A stretch of DNA of 64,000 nucleotides from Taklimakanibacter deserti (lineage in GTDB: Bacteria; Pseudomonadota; Alphaproteobacteria; Rhizobiales; Aestuariivirgaceae). The position numbers and the translations under genes were made by a program. The stretch covers positions 1-64,000 of the forward strand of contig QORU01000004.1 of the NCBI GenBank assembly GCA_003574785.1, given 5' to 3'. Positions 7,335 to 16,733 of the stretch are shown here, in pieces (positions within the stretch are counted from its first letter, which is position 1; the number at the start of each line of letters is the position of its first letter). The notes under the pieces were generated by a model. That model worked only from the letters and a program-made list of their open reading frames with translations, did no database searches and was not told where the DNA came from.

Positions 7335-8351
7335 ATGGATCGACCCATGGATGAACTTCTTGCCGGGATGCGCGCGATTGCCGAGACGACGCGGCTCAGG
7401 CTGTTATTCGTCCTTTCCCACGGTGAGTTCAATGTGAGCGAGCTGACCCAGATCCTGGGGCAGAGCCAACCGCGGGTGAGCCGCCACCTTAAGTTGATGT
7501 CCGAGGCCGGACTCCTCTCGCGGTACAAGGAGGGAAGCTGGGTGCTCTTCCGCCTGAGCGATGGGACGCGCGGCGCCGCCTTGGCGCGGGCCATCGTCGA
7601 CTTGCTTCCGGGCTCCGATTCGGTGCTCGTCAGCGACATCGCCCGCATGGAGGAGATTCGCCGCCAGCGCGCCGAGAACGCCTCGGCCTATTTCAGCGCC
7701 AATGCCGCGAACTGGGAAAAGCTGCGCTCGCTGCATGTGAGCGAGGCGGCCGTCGAAGCCGCCATGGCCGAGATGGCGGGCGACGATACGCTGGGCAATT
7801 TCCTCGATCTCGGCACCGGCACCGGGCGCATCCTGTCGCTCTTCGCGCCGCAGGCGGCGCAGGCCACGGGCATCGATCAGAGCCGCGAGATGCTGATCAT
7901 CGCGCGCGCCAATCTCGAGGCTTCGGGGCTGCGCCACGCCCAGGTGCGTCAAAGCGACATCTATGCCCTGCCCTTTCCAAGCGCCAGCGCCGACTTCGTG
8001 ACCATCCATCAGGTGCTGCATTATCTCGACGATCCTGGCCGCGCCTTGATCGAGGCCTCGCGCATTCTCAAGCCCGGCGGTCGCCTGCTCATCGTCGATT
8101 TCGCGCCGCATGACCTCGAGCATCTGCGCGACCAGCATGCGCATCGCCGCTTGGGCATAGCGCCCGACATCATGGCCTCATGGCTGAAACGCGCCGATCT
8201 CAAGGTGATGCAGGAGAAGATCTTGCCGCCGCCCAGGAGCAACGGCTCGTCCGGGCTCACCGTTTCCCTGTGGCTGGCGAAACGCCCGGCCGAGGACATC
8301 ACCAAAACCGGCCGCAGCGCCAGAAACCGAGTGGAAGGAAATCTGGCGTGA
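7335..8351 (+). CDS. ArsR-type regulator fused to a SAM-dependent methyltransferase domain (SahR-like)
   Basis: 338 residues. An ArsR winged helix-turn-helix covers about residues 5-90 (QPRVSRHLKLMSEAGL is the recognition region). A class I methyltransferase fold follows from about 115, with the SAM-binding motif FLDLGTGTGR at 156-165. This fusion fits SahR, which senses S-adenosylhomocysteine and represses methionine-cycle genes in Proteobacteria; whether the domain still methylates is unknown. It overlaps metF by four bases (GTGA), the classical arrangement. The start may be ATG 7335 or ATG 7347. The promoter elements lie so close that the message would have almost no leader. Confidence 0.8.
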   Translation: MDRPMDELLAGMRAIAETTRLRLLFVLSHGEFNVSELTQILGQSQPRVSRHLKLMSEAGLLSRYKEGSWVLFRLSDGTRGAALARAIVDLLPGSDSVLVSDIARMEEIRRQRAENASAYFSANAANWEKLRSLHVSEAAVEAAMAEMAGDDTLGNFLDLGTGTGRILSLFAPQAAQATGIDQSREMLIIARANLEASGLRHAQVRQSDIYALPFPSASADFVTIHQVLHYLDDPGRALIEASRILKPGGRLLIVDFAPHDLEHLRDQHAHRRLGIAPDIMASWLKRADLKVMQEKILPPPRSNGSSGLTVSLWLAKRPAEDITKTGRSARNRVEGNLA

Positions 8352-9214
8352 ACAGCAAGCCGCGAGTGTCTTTCGAGTTCTTTCCGCCCAAGCCCGGTGA
8401 GCCTTCCGAGCAATTCTGGAAGGTCATCAAGCGGCTGGAGGAGATGAAGCCGCTTTTCGTCTCGGTCACCTATGGCGCCGGCGGCACCACGCAGGACCGC
8501 ACCTTGGGCACGGTCAACGGCATCGTCGAGCGCACCTCGCTCCAGCCCGCAGCACATCTCACCTGCGTCGGCGCCACGCGCGATGAGGTGGATGAGGTTG
8601 TGCGCGGCTATTGGCAGGCGGGCATCCGCCACATCGTGGCCTTGCGCGGCGATCCGCCGGGCGGTGTCGGCGGCCGCTTCGTGCCGCATCCTGAGGGCTA
8701 TCGCAATGCCGCCGATCTGGTGCGCGGCATTCGCGCGATCGCTCCCTTCGAGGTCTCGGTCTCGGCCTATCCGGAAAAGCATCCGGAGGCGGTTTCGATC
8801 GAGGAGGATCTGGCCTTTCTCGCCGACAAGGCCGAGCAAGGCGCGACGCGCGCCCTCTCCCAGTTCTTCTTCAACAATGCCGCCTTCCTGCGCTTCCGCG
8901 ACCGCGTCTTTGCCCGTGGCATCAAGATCGAGCTGGTGCCGGGCATCCTGCCGATCACCAATTTCGCCAAGGTGAAGGAGTTCGCGACGAAATGCGGTGC
9001 CTTCCTGCCGCCGGCCCTCGCCCAGCGCTTCCATGGCCTCGATGCCGATCCCGAAACGCGCAATCTCGTGGCGGCCATGGTGGCCGCCGAGCAGATCGAT
9101 TTCCTGCGCCGCGAGGGCGTGGAAAGCTTCCACTTCTATACGCTGAACCGCGCCGATCTCGTCTATGCGATCTGCCGCGTCGTGGGCCTGGGCGAAGAGG
9201 CCGAAGCGGCGTGA
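8348..9214 (+). CDS. metF: Methylenetetrahydrofolate reductase
   Basis: 288 residues from GTG 8348, whose last two bases are shared with the upstream TGA; AAGGAA precedes it by about 8 bases. It reduces 5,10-methylene-THF to 5-methyl-THF with FAD, supplying the methyl group for methionine synthesis. Family marks are FEFFPPK near the N-terminus, the substrate-loop region TYGAGGTTQDRT, ALRGDPP, and the YPEKHPEA and QFFFNN segments. Length is normal for bacterial MetF. The coupling to the SahR-like gene shows regulation by S-adenosylhomocysteine level (inference). Confidence 0.95.
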   Translation: MNSKPRVSFEFFPPKPGEPSEQFWKVIKRLEEMKPLFVSVTYGAGGTTQDRTLGTVNGIVERTSLQPAAHLTCVGATRDEVDEVVRGYWQAGIRHIVALRGDPPGGVGGRFVPHPEGYRNAADLVRGIRAIAPFEVSVSAYPEKHPEAVSIEEDLAFLADKAEQGATRALSQFFFNNAAFLRFRDRVFARGIKIELVPGILPITNFAKVKEFATKCGAFLPPALAQRFHGLDADPETRNLVAAMVAAEQIDFLRREGVESFHFYTLNRADLVYAICRVVGLGEEAEAA

Positions 9215-9247
9215 GTCCATGGCCGCCCATCGAGGCGGCCATCCAGA

Positions 9248-9901
9248 TCAGCTCTTCAGGCAGTATTTCCAGTCTTCCATCTCATTGCGGCCCCACACCT
9301 TGGCGATGGCCGGATGCGCCGTCACGCGATTGTACATGGCGCGCAGATTGGGATGCTTCTTGAAGAAGGCGGGGACGTCGAAATTCCAGGTCGCCTGCAT
9401 GGCGGCATAGATATCCGCCGCACTCATCTTGTCTCCAAGGATATAAGGCTTGTCGCCAAGCGCTTGCGCATAGATGTCCCATTCCCTGGCCATGCGGTTG
9501 AGCGCTGCCGATTTGACGCATTTGCCGCCGCTCTGGTCGCTCGTATAGCGGTCCGGATAATAAGCGGCGAGGCCAGTCATATAGACATTGGTGGCGAGAT
9601 AGATCATCCAGCGCAGATAAGCGGCGCGCTCGGCCGATGTGGGCGGCGGAGCCAGGTCGGCTTCGCGGTGCGTGTCGGCGAGATAGAGCGCGATGGCCGC
9701 CGACTCGGTCATGATCGTGCCATCGGGCAGGATGAGCACCGGCACCTGACCCAGGGGATTGAGACGGGTGAGCTTCTCCGACGGTGCCTGGCCGTCGGAT
9801 GACCGTTCGATGAGCTCGACTTCATAAGGCACCGCTGCTGCCTCGAGTATGGCTTCGATCGCAACTGAGCCCGATCCGGGGCGCCCATAAAGTCTGTACA
9901 T
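9248..9901 (-). CDS. Glutathione S-transferase family protein
   Basis: 217 residues from ATG 9901, with a strong GGAGGAG five bases upstream. The N-terminal thioredoxin-like domain (1-80) has YGRPGSGS, where serine could activate glutathione, then LNPLGQVPVL and the glutathione gamma-Glu contact motif TESAAI. An all-helical C-terminal domain follows. This is a cytosolic conjugation or peroxide-detoxification enzyme of unknown substrate. It is monocistronic and converges on metF; the stops are 33 bases apart. Confidence 0.88.
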   Translation of the reverse strand: MYRLYGRPGSGSVAIEAILEAAAVPYEVELIERSSDGQAPSEKLTRLNPLGQVPVLILPDGTIMTESAAIALYLADTHREADLAPPPTSAERAAYLRWMIYLATNVYMTGLAAYYPDRYTSDQSGGKCVKSAALNRMAREWDIYAQALGDKPYILGDKMSAADIYAAMQATWNFDVPAFFKKHPNLRAMYNRVTAHPAIAKVWGRNEMEDWKYCLKS

Positions 9902-10008
9902 GCAAGCTCCTCCCAAACCCCCGCTTATGGTGATTTTCCACAGTTCTGCGGGAAATGTCACTTGCATGTGCTGCATGGGCGTCTGAGAGTAATGCGGGGA
10001 ATGGCAAA

Positions 10009-10938
10009 ATGACGCGCAAGAGCGGACGTGGGGAAAAGAATCGGACAGCGGGCGACGCACCGGTGCGGTTTTCCTATTCGACGGCCGATCAATCCTTGCT
10101 GCAGCGCACCGTCATCCAGGCCATCGAGAAGATCGGCGGCCAAGCCAAGCTCAAGAAGCTCTATGACAACCGCAACAAGGAGCGTCTGCCGGGCGAAAGC
10201 TTCTTCGCCACCGCCTTGCGGCTGCTCCGCATCTCGATCGATACCGACCGCACCTCGCTCGATCTCTGCCCGGTGAATGGTCCCGTCGTCTTCATCGCCA
10301 ATCATCCCTATGGCGTGCTGGACGGCATCAGCCTCGCCTGGCTGTCGACGCTGGTCCGGCCCGACACCAAGGTTTTGGCCAATTCGGTGCTCTGCCAGAT
10401 TCCCGAGGCGCGCGACAATCTGCTGCCCGTCGATTTCGCCGGCACGCGCACCGCGCGCGAGACCAATGTGCGTTCACGCCTGACGGCGCAATCCTGGCTG
10501 CGGGCCGGCCACGCCATCGGCATCTTTCCGGGTGGCGGCGTGTCGACCAGCGAGCGGCCGCATAAGGGACCGGCTGTCGAATTGCCTTGGGCGCCGTTCA
10601 CGGCGAAGCTCATCCGCGCGTCACGCGCCGTCGTCGTCCCTGTCTTCTTCGTCGGCCAGAACAGCCGGCTGTTCCAGCTCGCGAGTCACATCAGCGACAC
10701 GTTGCGCCTGTCGCTCGTCTTCCGCGAGACGGCGCGGCGCATGGGCACACGCCTCACTATGCGGGTGGGTCCGCCCATCCCGTTCAGCGAGATCGCCCAT
10801 ATCGAGGACCGCGGCGAGCTGGTGAAAGAGTTGCGCCGGCGCACTTTCGCCTTGGCACAGCCCGGTGATATCAAGGGTGCCAAGCCCGACCACCATTTGC
10901 GCGAGATCCGCAAATGGGTGCCGAAGGAAGACGACTAG
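10009..10938 (+). CDS. Lysophospholipid acyltransferase family protein
   Basis: 309 residues from ATG 10009, with GGGGAA upstream. The PlsC/LPLAT-type acyltransferase motif NHPYGVLD begins near residue 88. Further blocks are GIFPGGGVST (block III type) and VVPVFFVGQNS (block IV type). This class resembles hemolysin/OlsA-like acyltransferases of alphaproteobacteria that acylate lysolipids at the membrane. The exact acceptor cannot be read. The stop codon overlaps that of the convergent LysR gene. Confidence 0.82.
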   Translation: MTRKSGRGEKNRTAGDAPVRFSYSTADQSLLQRTVIQAIEKIGGQAKLKKLYDNRNKERLPGESFFATALRLLRISIDTDRTSLDLCPVNGPVVFIANHPYGVLDGISLAWLSTLVRPDTKVLANSVLCQIPEARDNLLPVDFAGTRTARETNVRSRLTAQSWLRAGHAIGIFPGGGVSTSERPHKGPAVELPWAPFTAKLIRASRAVVVPVFFVGQNSRLFQLASHISDTLRLSLVFRETARRMGTRLTMRVGPPIPFSEIAHIEDRGELVKELRRRTFALAQPGDIKGAKPDHHLREIRKWVPKEDD

Positions 10939-11828
10939 GCCCGATAGCGCAGCGCGTTCACCAGGAGGGCAAAGGCCGGCGAAGATTGCCGGCGGCTCGG
11001 ATAATAGAGGTGATATCCCGACCAATAGGGGCACCAGTCTTCCAGCACCCGTTTGAGCTCGCCCTTCGCCAGATAGGGCTGCACCATTTCCTCCGGCACA
11101 TAAGCGATCCCGAGGCCCGCCACCGCCGCATTGAGGATCTGGAAGATGCTGTTGAGGACGAGTTGGCCTTCCACGCGCACTTTCAGCTCGCGGCCATCTT
11201 TTTCGAACTCCCATGCATAGAGCCCGCCATAGGTGGGCAGGCGTAAATTGATGCAGGAATGTCCGATCAAGTCCTGCGGCGTCTTTGGTGGCGGGTGCCG
11301 GGCGAAGTACGATTTCGCCGCGACCGCCGCGAAGCGGACGTCGGGTCCGATACGCACGGCTATCATGTCCTTGGCGACCTGCTCACCGAAACGCACGCCG
11401 GCGTCATAACCCTGCGCAACGATATCGATCAGGCCATAGTCGACAGTGATCTCGACCTTGATGTCAGGATACTTCGGCAGGAAATCTGCCAGCTTTCGCC
11501 ACAGGACTGATTGAACGGCATGATCGCCGGACGTGATCCGGATGGTCCCGGCGGGTTTCTCTCGCAACTCGCTCAAGGCTTCAAGCTCGGCCTCGATCTC
11601 ATCGAACCGCGGCCCGACGCCATGAAGCAGGCGGGCACCCGCCTCCGTCGGAGAAACGCTGCGCGTCGTGCGGGTCAGCAATCGAACGCCGAGACGGGCT
11701 TCAAGCTCCCTGATGGTGTGGCTTAGCGCCGATTGCGAAACCCCGAGCTTCGCCGCAGCCCTGGTAAAACTTCGCTCCCGCGCAACGGCGAGGAAGGCGA
11801 GAAGGTCGTTGACGGTTCCGCGCGGCAT
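10935..11828 (-). CDS. LysR-family transcriptional regulator
   Basis: 297 residues. The winged helix-turn-helix at 1-65 (FTRAAAKLGVSQSALSHTIRELE) is followed by a periplasmic-binding-protein-like effector domain. It is divergent from the CMD-domain gene. The shared inverted repeat begins immediately upstream of its own start (11828-11848), so it probably represses itself and controls both the CMD gene and, through the second copy at 12740-12760, the molybdo-oxidoreductase operon. The effector is unknown, but an aldehyde or aromatic compound would fit its targets. Confidence 0.9.
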   Translation of the reverse strand: MPRGTVNDLLAFLAVARERSFTRAAAKLGVSQSALSHTIRELEARLGVRLLTRTTRSVSPTEAGARLLHGVGPRFDEIEAELEALSELREKPAGTIRITSGDHAVQSVLWRKLADFLPKYPDIKVEITVDYGLIDIVAQGYDAGVRFGEQVAKDMIAVRIGPDVRFAAVAAKSYFARHPPPKTPQDLIGHSCINLRLPTYGGLYAWEFEKDGRELKVRVEGQLVLNSIFQILNAAVAGLGIAYVPEEMVQPYLAKGELKRVLEDWCPYWSGYHLYYPSRRQSSPAFALLVNALRYRA

Positions 11829-11848
11829 TCATGAGCCTCTCTCATAAG
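11828..11848. promoter_or_regulatory. Inverted-repeat operator, copy 1 (LysR / CMD intergenic)
   Basis: A 21-bp site, TTCATGAGC, then a short spacer, then CTCATAAG. It is identical at 18 of 21 positions to 12740-12760. It sits at the LysR gene start and about 85 bases upstream of the CMD gene. Its ATGAG/CTCAT half-sites make it the likely LysR operator. Confidence 0.7.
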
Positions 11849-11933
11849 TCCATGCGAATTATACCAGCTAATCGCAGGCCGGCCCAATTCCTAGATTTCG
11901 CCCTTGAACGATCACTCGAGTGTCGGAGACCCG

Positions 11934-12707
11934 ATGAAAGTTTTCACTGCCATTCTCGCCGCCGTCTCGCTCGTCGCATCCGCACAGGCGCAGGAACGCA
12001 AAACTGCCGCGCAAAAAGTGGCGCCGGCCATTGTGCAGGAAATCACACCGGCGCTCGCAGCCTTTACCGATGAGATTCTCTTTGGCGATGTGTGGCGACG
12101 CCCTGAGCTCGCGCCCCGGGACCGCAGCATGGTGACCATTGCCGCTCTCATTGCCGGCGGCCATACCGCCCAGATGACCGGGCATTTCAATCGTGGCCTC
12201 GATAATGGGGTCAAGCCCGATGAGATCACGGCGACCATCACCCATCTCGCCTTCTACGCCGGCTGGCCGCGCGCGATATCGGCCGTTGATGCTGCGAAGG
12301 ACGTCTTTGCCAAGCGCGGGATCGAACTCGACCAGCTTGCAGCGGAATCGAGCGAGGTTCTTTCTCTTGATGAAGCCGGCGAGGCGCAACGCGCCGTGGC
12401 CGTCGACGACCAGGTCGGCGCCATTGCGCCGGCGCTCGCCCGCTACACCAACAGTGTCTTGTTCGGCGATCTGTGGCGGCGCGCCGACCTCACGCCCCGC
12501 GACCGGAGCCTGGTGACGATCTCCGCGTTGATCGCCGCAGGCCAGAGCGAACAACTGCCGTTTCACCTCAACCGGGGCATGGACAACGGCCTGACCCAAA
12601 TCCAGCTCTCTGAAGTCATCACGCATATCGCTTTCTATGCCGGCTGGCCGCGAGCGATGTCCGCACTGCCGGTGGCCAAATCAGTCTTCGCGGCGCGGAC
12701 AAAGTGA
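11934..12707 (+). CDS. Exported protein with two carboxymuconolactone decarboxylase (CMD) domains
   Basis: 257 residues from ATG 11934 (GGAGA upstream), with a signal peptide ending near AQAQ. Two homologous halves each carry FTDEILFGDVWRR or an equivalent, a PRDRS(M/L)VTI segment, an HFNRG(L/M)DNG segment and HLAFYAGWPRA. The AhpD-type CXXC pair is absent, so peroxidase activity is unlikely. CMD proteins of this sort often accompany aldehyde or quinone oxidation genes. It is preceded and followed by copies of the same operator, placing it in one regulon with the PaoABC-like operon. Confidence 0.82.
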   Translation: MKVFTAILAAVSLVASAQAQERKTAAQKVAPAIVQEITPALAAFTDEILFGDVWRRPELAPRDRSMVTIAALIAGGHTAQMTGHFNRGLDNGVKPDEITATITHLAFYAGWPRAISAVDAAKDVFAKRGIELDQLAAESSEVLSLDEAGEAQRAVAVDDQVGAIAPALARYTNSVLFGDLWRRADLTPRDRSLVTISALIAAGQSEQLPFHLNRGMDNGLTQIQLSEVITHIAFYAGWPRAMSALPVAKSVFAARTK

Positions 12708-12739
12708 CTCCTGTGTCCGTAATGACGTGCAGTCCGGTT

Positions 12740-12760
12740 TTCATGAGCCCTGCTCATAAG
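12740..12760. promoter_or_regulatory. Inverted-repeat operator, copy 2 (upstream of paoABC-like operon)
   Basis: TTCATGAGC-CCT-GCTCATAAG contains a perfect 6-bp inverted repeat ATGAGC/GCTCAT with a 3-base centre. It matches the site at the LysR gene (18 of 21 positions). It lies about 180 bases upstream of the iron-sulfur subunit gene, in the promoter region of the operon. Confidence 0.72.
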
Positions 12761-12942
12761 AGCTATCGCGAACGGGCCACTAATTAAACCTGGAGATGAA
12801 CCTCACATGTGCACGCACACTCGACGGTGAACGCGACAGGACTGATTGGCAGATGATGCAATCGGCAGGGAGAAAATTCTGTTCAACGGCGAATGTCCAC
12901 GTCGTCGCCGCCTCCGCCCAAGAAGAGATTGGAAATCACGAC

Positions 12943-13578
12943 ATGCAAGAGTCTTCCGAAATCGAAATATCCCGGCGCGACCTGATGATCGGAGCCGCTG
13001 CCGCCGCGGTGACAGCAGCCGCCGCGCCCACGGCCAACGCTCAAGCCACTACTGTCGGAGCGCCCGCCATGCCGAAAGTCTCGTTCACCATAAACGGCGA
13101 GGTCCGCAGTCTGGCGCTCGACACGCGGACCACGCTGCTCGATGCATTGCGCGAGCACTTGCATCTTGCCGGCACGAAGAAAGGCTGCGATCACGGCCAG
13201 TGCGGCGCCTGCACGGTGATCGTCAATGGCCAGCGGATCAATTCCTGTCTGACGCTGGCGGTGATGCATGAAGGCGACAGCATCACCACCATCGAAGGGC
13301 TGGGCACGCCCCGCGACATGCATCCGATGCAGGCCGCATTCGTGAAGCATGACGGATTTCAATGCGGTTATTGCACACCAGGCCAAGTCTGCTCGGCGGT
13401 GGCCGTGCTTCACGAGATCGAGGCCGGCGTCCCCAGCCATGCGAGCGCCGACCTCATCGAGCGGCCGCAGGCGACGGCCGCCGAGATCCGCGAGCGCATG
13501 AGCGGCAATATCTGCCGTTGCGGCGCCTATTCCAACATCATCGATGCGATCACCGAGGTCGCCGGGAGGAAGGCATGA
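12943..13578 (+). CDS. paoA: Periplasmic aldehyde oxidoreductase, [2Fe-2S] subunit (PaoA-like)
   Basis: 211 residues from ATG 12943, preferred over 12796 because it places the Tat motif SRRDLMIG near the N-terminus and has GGAAA upstream. The plant-type ferredoxin cluster motif is [11 protein letters not shown]. The second cluster is bound by QCGYCTPGQ and NICRCGAY. Similarity to E. coli PaoA (YagT) is strong over the whole mature part. It carries electrons from the molybdenum centre to FAD in the periplasmic aldehyde dehydrogenase complex. It overlaps paoB by four bases (ATGA). Confidence 0.9.
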   Translation: MQESSEIEISRRDLMIGAAAAAVTAAAAPTANAQATTVGAPAMPKVSFTINGEVRSLALDTRTTLLDALREHLHLAGTKKGCDHGQCGACTVIVNGQRINSCLTLAVMHEGDSITTIEGLGTPRDMHPMQAAFVKHDGFQCGYCTPGQVCSAVAVLHEIEAGVPSHASADLIERPQATAAEIRERMSGNICRCGAYSNIIDAITEVAGRKA

Positions 13579-14525
13579 GACCCTTTACCTACGAGCGCGC
13601 CCACTCGCCTGCCGAAGCGGCGGCGCTGGCGTCGCGCACGGAAGGCGCCAAGTTCATTGCCGGCGGCACCAATCTGCTCGACTTGATGAAGCTCGAGATC
13701 GAGACGCCGACACATCTGATCGATGTGAACGGTCTGGCGCTCGACAAGATCGAACCGACGCCTGATGGCGGCTTGCGCATCGGCGCCTTGGTGCGCAACA
13801 CCGATCTTGCCGCCGATGAACGCGTGCGGCGCGACTACGCCCTGCTCACGCGGGCCCTGCTCGCCGGCGCATCAGGCCAGCTGCGCAACAAGGCGACGAC
13901 GGCCGGCAACCTGCTTCAGCGCACCCGCTGCCCCTATTTCTATGACACCAACCAGCCGTGCAACAAACGCCGTCCCGGCAGCGGCTGTGCCGCCATTGGC
14001 GGCTTCAGCCGCCAACTCGCGGTCATGGGCACCAGCGAGGCTTGCATTGCGACCCATCCGAGCGACATGGCGGTAGCGCTGCGTGCGCTCGATGCGACGG
14101 TGGAGACCGTACGGCCGGACGGCACGATGCGGTCCATTCCCATTGCCGAGTTCCACCGGCTGCCCGGCGATACGCCACATATCGAGACGGCACTCGCACC
14201 GGGTGAGCTGATCACCGCGGTCACGCTGCCCAAGCCTCTCGGCGGCACGCATGTCTACCGCAAGGTCCGCGACCGCGCGTCTTACGCCTTTGCGCTGATC
14301 TCGGTCGGCGCGATCGTGCGGCAGGATGGCTCTGGACGTGTGGCTTTGGGCGGCGTGGCGCACAAGCCCTGGCGCGTCGAGGCGGCCGAGGCCGACATGC
14401 CGCGCGGCGCCAAGGCCGTCACGGCGCAACTGCTCGCCGGCGCCAGGCCCACGCAGCAGAACGCATTCAAGCTGCGGCTGGTCGAGCGCACCCTCGATGC
14501 GGTCCTGAACGAAGCAAGGGGCTGA
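13575..14525 (+). CDS. paoB: Periplasmic aldehyde oxidoreductase, FAD-binding subunit (PaoB-like)
   Basis: 316 residues. FAD-binding motifs are [13 protein letters not shown] near the N-terminus and [15 protein letters not shown]. Cysteines at 119, 129 and 138, with another at 157, match the insertion that binds the extra [4Fe-4S] cluster typical of PaoB-type subunits. The protein has no signal of its own, as in E. coli, where the folded trimer is exported on the PaoA Tat signal. Three bases separate it from the molybdenum subunit gene. Confidence 0.9.
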   Translation: MRPFTYERAHSPAEAAALASRTEGAKFIAGGTNLLDLMKLEIETPTHLIDVNGLALDKIEPTPDGGLRIGALVRNTDLAADERVRRDYALLTRALLAGASGQLRNKATTAGNLLQRTRCPYFYDTNQPCNKRRPGSGCAAIGGFSRQLAVMGTSEACIATHPSDMAVALRALDATVETVRPDGTMRSIPIAEFHRLPGDTPHIETALAPGELITAVTLPKPLGGTHVYRKVRDRASYAFALISVGAIVRQDGSGRVALGGVAHKPWRVEAAEADMPRGAKAVTAQLLAGARPTQQNAFKLRLVERTLDAVLNEARG

Positions 14526-14528
14526 AGC

Positions 14529-16733
14529 ATGAAGTTCGACACTCCCGCAATCAACAATCCGATCGACCGGCTCAAGGTCATCGGCAAGCCCACCGACAGG
14601 ATCGATGGGCCGCTCAAGGCCACCGGCACGGCGCCCTATGCCTATGAGCGCCACGATGCCGTGTCCGATCCGGCCTATGGCTATGTCGTGGGCTCCGCCA
14701 TCGCCAAGGGACGGATAACCGCGATCGACCTGACTGAAGCCAAGGCTGCGCCCGGAGTGCTTGCCATCGTCACGGCGGAGAACGCCGGCAGGCTCGACAA
14801 GGGCAGCTTCAACACCGCGAGGTTGCTCGGCGGTCCGGATATCGAGCATTATCACCAGGCGATCGCCCTCGTGGTCGCTGAGACCTTCGAAGACGCGCGG
14901 GCTGCGGCCCAACTGGTCCGTGTCGACTATGTCGCGGCACAAGGCGCCTTCGACCTCGCCGCGGTGAAGGATTCTGCAGCGCCTGCGCCTGGCTTTGGCG
15001 GCCCGGCCGATACCGCCACCGGCGATTTCGCCGGCGCCTTCACCTCGGCACCCGTCACGCTCGATGAGACCTACACCACGCCCGACCATGCGCATGCGAT
15101 GATGGAGCCGCATGCCTCGATTGCCGCCTGGCATGGCGACAAGCTCACGCTCTGGACCTCCAACCAGATGATCGACTGGAGCACCGGAGATGTGGCGAAA
15201 ACGCTCGGCATCCCTAAGGAGAATGTCCGCCTGATCTCGCCCTTCATCGGCGGCGGCTTCGGCGGAAAGCTTTTCGTGCGCGCCGATGCGATATTGGCGG
15301 CACTCGGTGCGCGCGCGGTGCGGCAGCCGGTGAAAGTAGCCTTGCCGCGGCCGTTCATGTTCAACAATACCACGCATCGGCCGGCGACGATCCAGCGCGT
15401 CCGCATCGGTGCAGGAACCGACGGCAAGATCACGGCCATAGGTCATGAAAGCTGGTCGGGTGACCTGCCGAATGGCGGACCGGAGGCGGCGGCCTATCAG
15501 ACCCGCCTTCTCTATGCCGGCGCCAACCGCATGACTGCCACGCGGCTTTCGGTCCTCGATCTTCCCGAGGGCAATGCCATGCGGGCACCCGGCGAGGCAC
15601 CGGGCATGATGGCGCTCGAGGTCGCCATGGACGAGATGGCCGAGAAGCTGAAGCTCGATCCAATCGAGTTTCGCATCCGCAATGACACCGAGGTCGATCC
15701 CGAAAATCCGGCGCGGCCCTTCTCGCAGCGAAATTTCGCCGAATGCCTGCGCACCGGCGCCGAGCGTTTCGGCTGGAACGGGCGCGATCCCTCGCCCAGC
15801 GCCATCCGCGACGGGCGCTGGCTGGTGGGCATGGGTGTCGCGGCTGCCTTCCGCAACAACCTGCTCACCAAATCGGCCGCGCGTGTCCGGCTCGACGAGC
15901 GCGGCATTGTGACGGTCGAGACCGACATGACCGACATCGGCACGGGCACCTACACGATCATTGCGCAAACCGCAGCCGAGATGATGGGCCTGCCGCTTGA
16001 CAAGGTGGTCGTGCGCCTCGGCGACTCCACCTTTCCGGTATCGGCCGGCTCGGGCGGGCAATGGGGCGCCAACAACTCGACCGCGGGCGTCTTCGCCGCC
16101 TGTGTCAAGCTGCGCGAGGCGGTGGCGCAGAAGCTCGGTTTCAATTCCACCGATGCCGTATTCGAGGATGGTCGGGTCCGCTCCGGCAATCGCAGCGCCT
16201 CGCTCGCGGAGGCAGCGGGAAAAGACGGTCTCGTCGCCGAGGATACAATCGAATATGGCGATCTCGACAAGAAGTACCAGCAGTCGACCTTCGGCGCGCA
16301 TTTCGTCGAAGTCGGCGTCGATGCTGTCACCGCGGAGATTCGTATAAGGCGCATGCTTGCGGTCTGCGCCGCCGGGCGCATCCTCAATCCCAAGGCGGCG
16401 CGAAGCCAGGTGATCGGCGCCATGACCATGGGTGCGGGCGCCGCCCTCATGGAGGAACTTGCCGTCGACAAGCGGTTGGGCTTCTTCGTCAATCATGATC
16501 TTGCCGGCTACGAGGTGCCGGTCCATGCCGACATCCCGCATCAGGAGGTCGTTTTCCTTGACGAGACCGATCCGCTTTCCTCGCCGATGAAGGCCAAGGG
16601 GGTGGGCGAGCTCGGCATATGCGGCGTCGGTGCCGCCGTCGCCAATGCCATCTACAACGCAACGGGGGTGCGCGTGCGCGACTACCCGATCACGCTCGAC
16701 AAGCTCCTCGACCGCCTGCCGGGCATTGGATGA
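14529..16733 (+). CDS. paoC: Periplasmic aldehyde oxidoreductase, molybdenum-cofactor subunit (PaoC-like)
   Basis: 734 residues, the usual length for PaoC. Xanthine-oxidase-family blocks are seen: [15 protein letters not shown] at the start, [19 protein letters not shown], and the catalytic glutamate E694 in GVGELGICG near the C-terminus. It oxidises aldehydes to acids with water as oxygen donor. E. coli PaoABC acts on aromatic aldehydes; the substrate here is unknown. It overlaps the cupin gene by four bases. A paoD-like (XdhC-type) cofactor chaperone is not present in the window. Confidence 0.92.
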   Translation: MKFDTPAINNPIDRLKVIGKPTDRIDGPLKATGTAPYAYERHDAVSDPAYGYVVGSAIAKGRITAIDLTEAKAAPGVLAIVTAENAGRLDKGSFNTARLLGGPDIEHYHQAIALVVAETFEDARAAAQLVRVDYVAAQGAFDLAAVKDSAAPAPGFGGPADTATGDFAGAFTSAPVTLDETYTTPDHAHAMMEPHASIAAWHGDKLTLWTSNQMIDWSTGDVAKTLGIPKENVRLISPFIGGGFGGKLFVRADAILAALGARAVRQPVKVALPRPFMFNNTTHRPATIQRVRIGAGTDGKITAIGHESWSGDLPNGGPEAAAYQTRLLYAGANRMTATRLSVLDLPEGNAMRAPGEAPGMMALEVAMDEMAEKLKLDPIEFRIRNDTEVDPENPARPFSQRNFAECLRTGAERFGWNGRDPSPSAIRDGRWLVGMGVAAAFRNNLLTKSAARVRLDERGIVTVETDMTDIGTGTYTIIAQTAAEMMGLPLDKVVVRLGDSTFPVSAGSGGQWGANNSTAGVFAACVKLREAVAQKLGFNSTDAVFEDGRVRSGNRSASLAEAAGKDGLVAEDTIEYGDLDKKYQQSTFGAHFVEVGVDAVTAEIRIRRMLAVCAAGRILNPKAARSQVIGAMTMGAGAALMEELAVDKRLGFFVNHDLAGYEVPVHADIPHQEVVFLDETDPLSSPMKAKGVGELGICGVGAAVANAIYNATGVRVRDYPITLDKLLDRLPGIG

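Noticed and set aside
13872..16541. 889-codon open frame antisense to paoC
   Set aside because: It mirrors the molybdenum subunit's codon structure, crosses the paoB/paoC junction, has no family similarity and no ribosome binding site. It is a GC-rich shadow.
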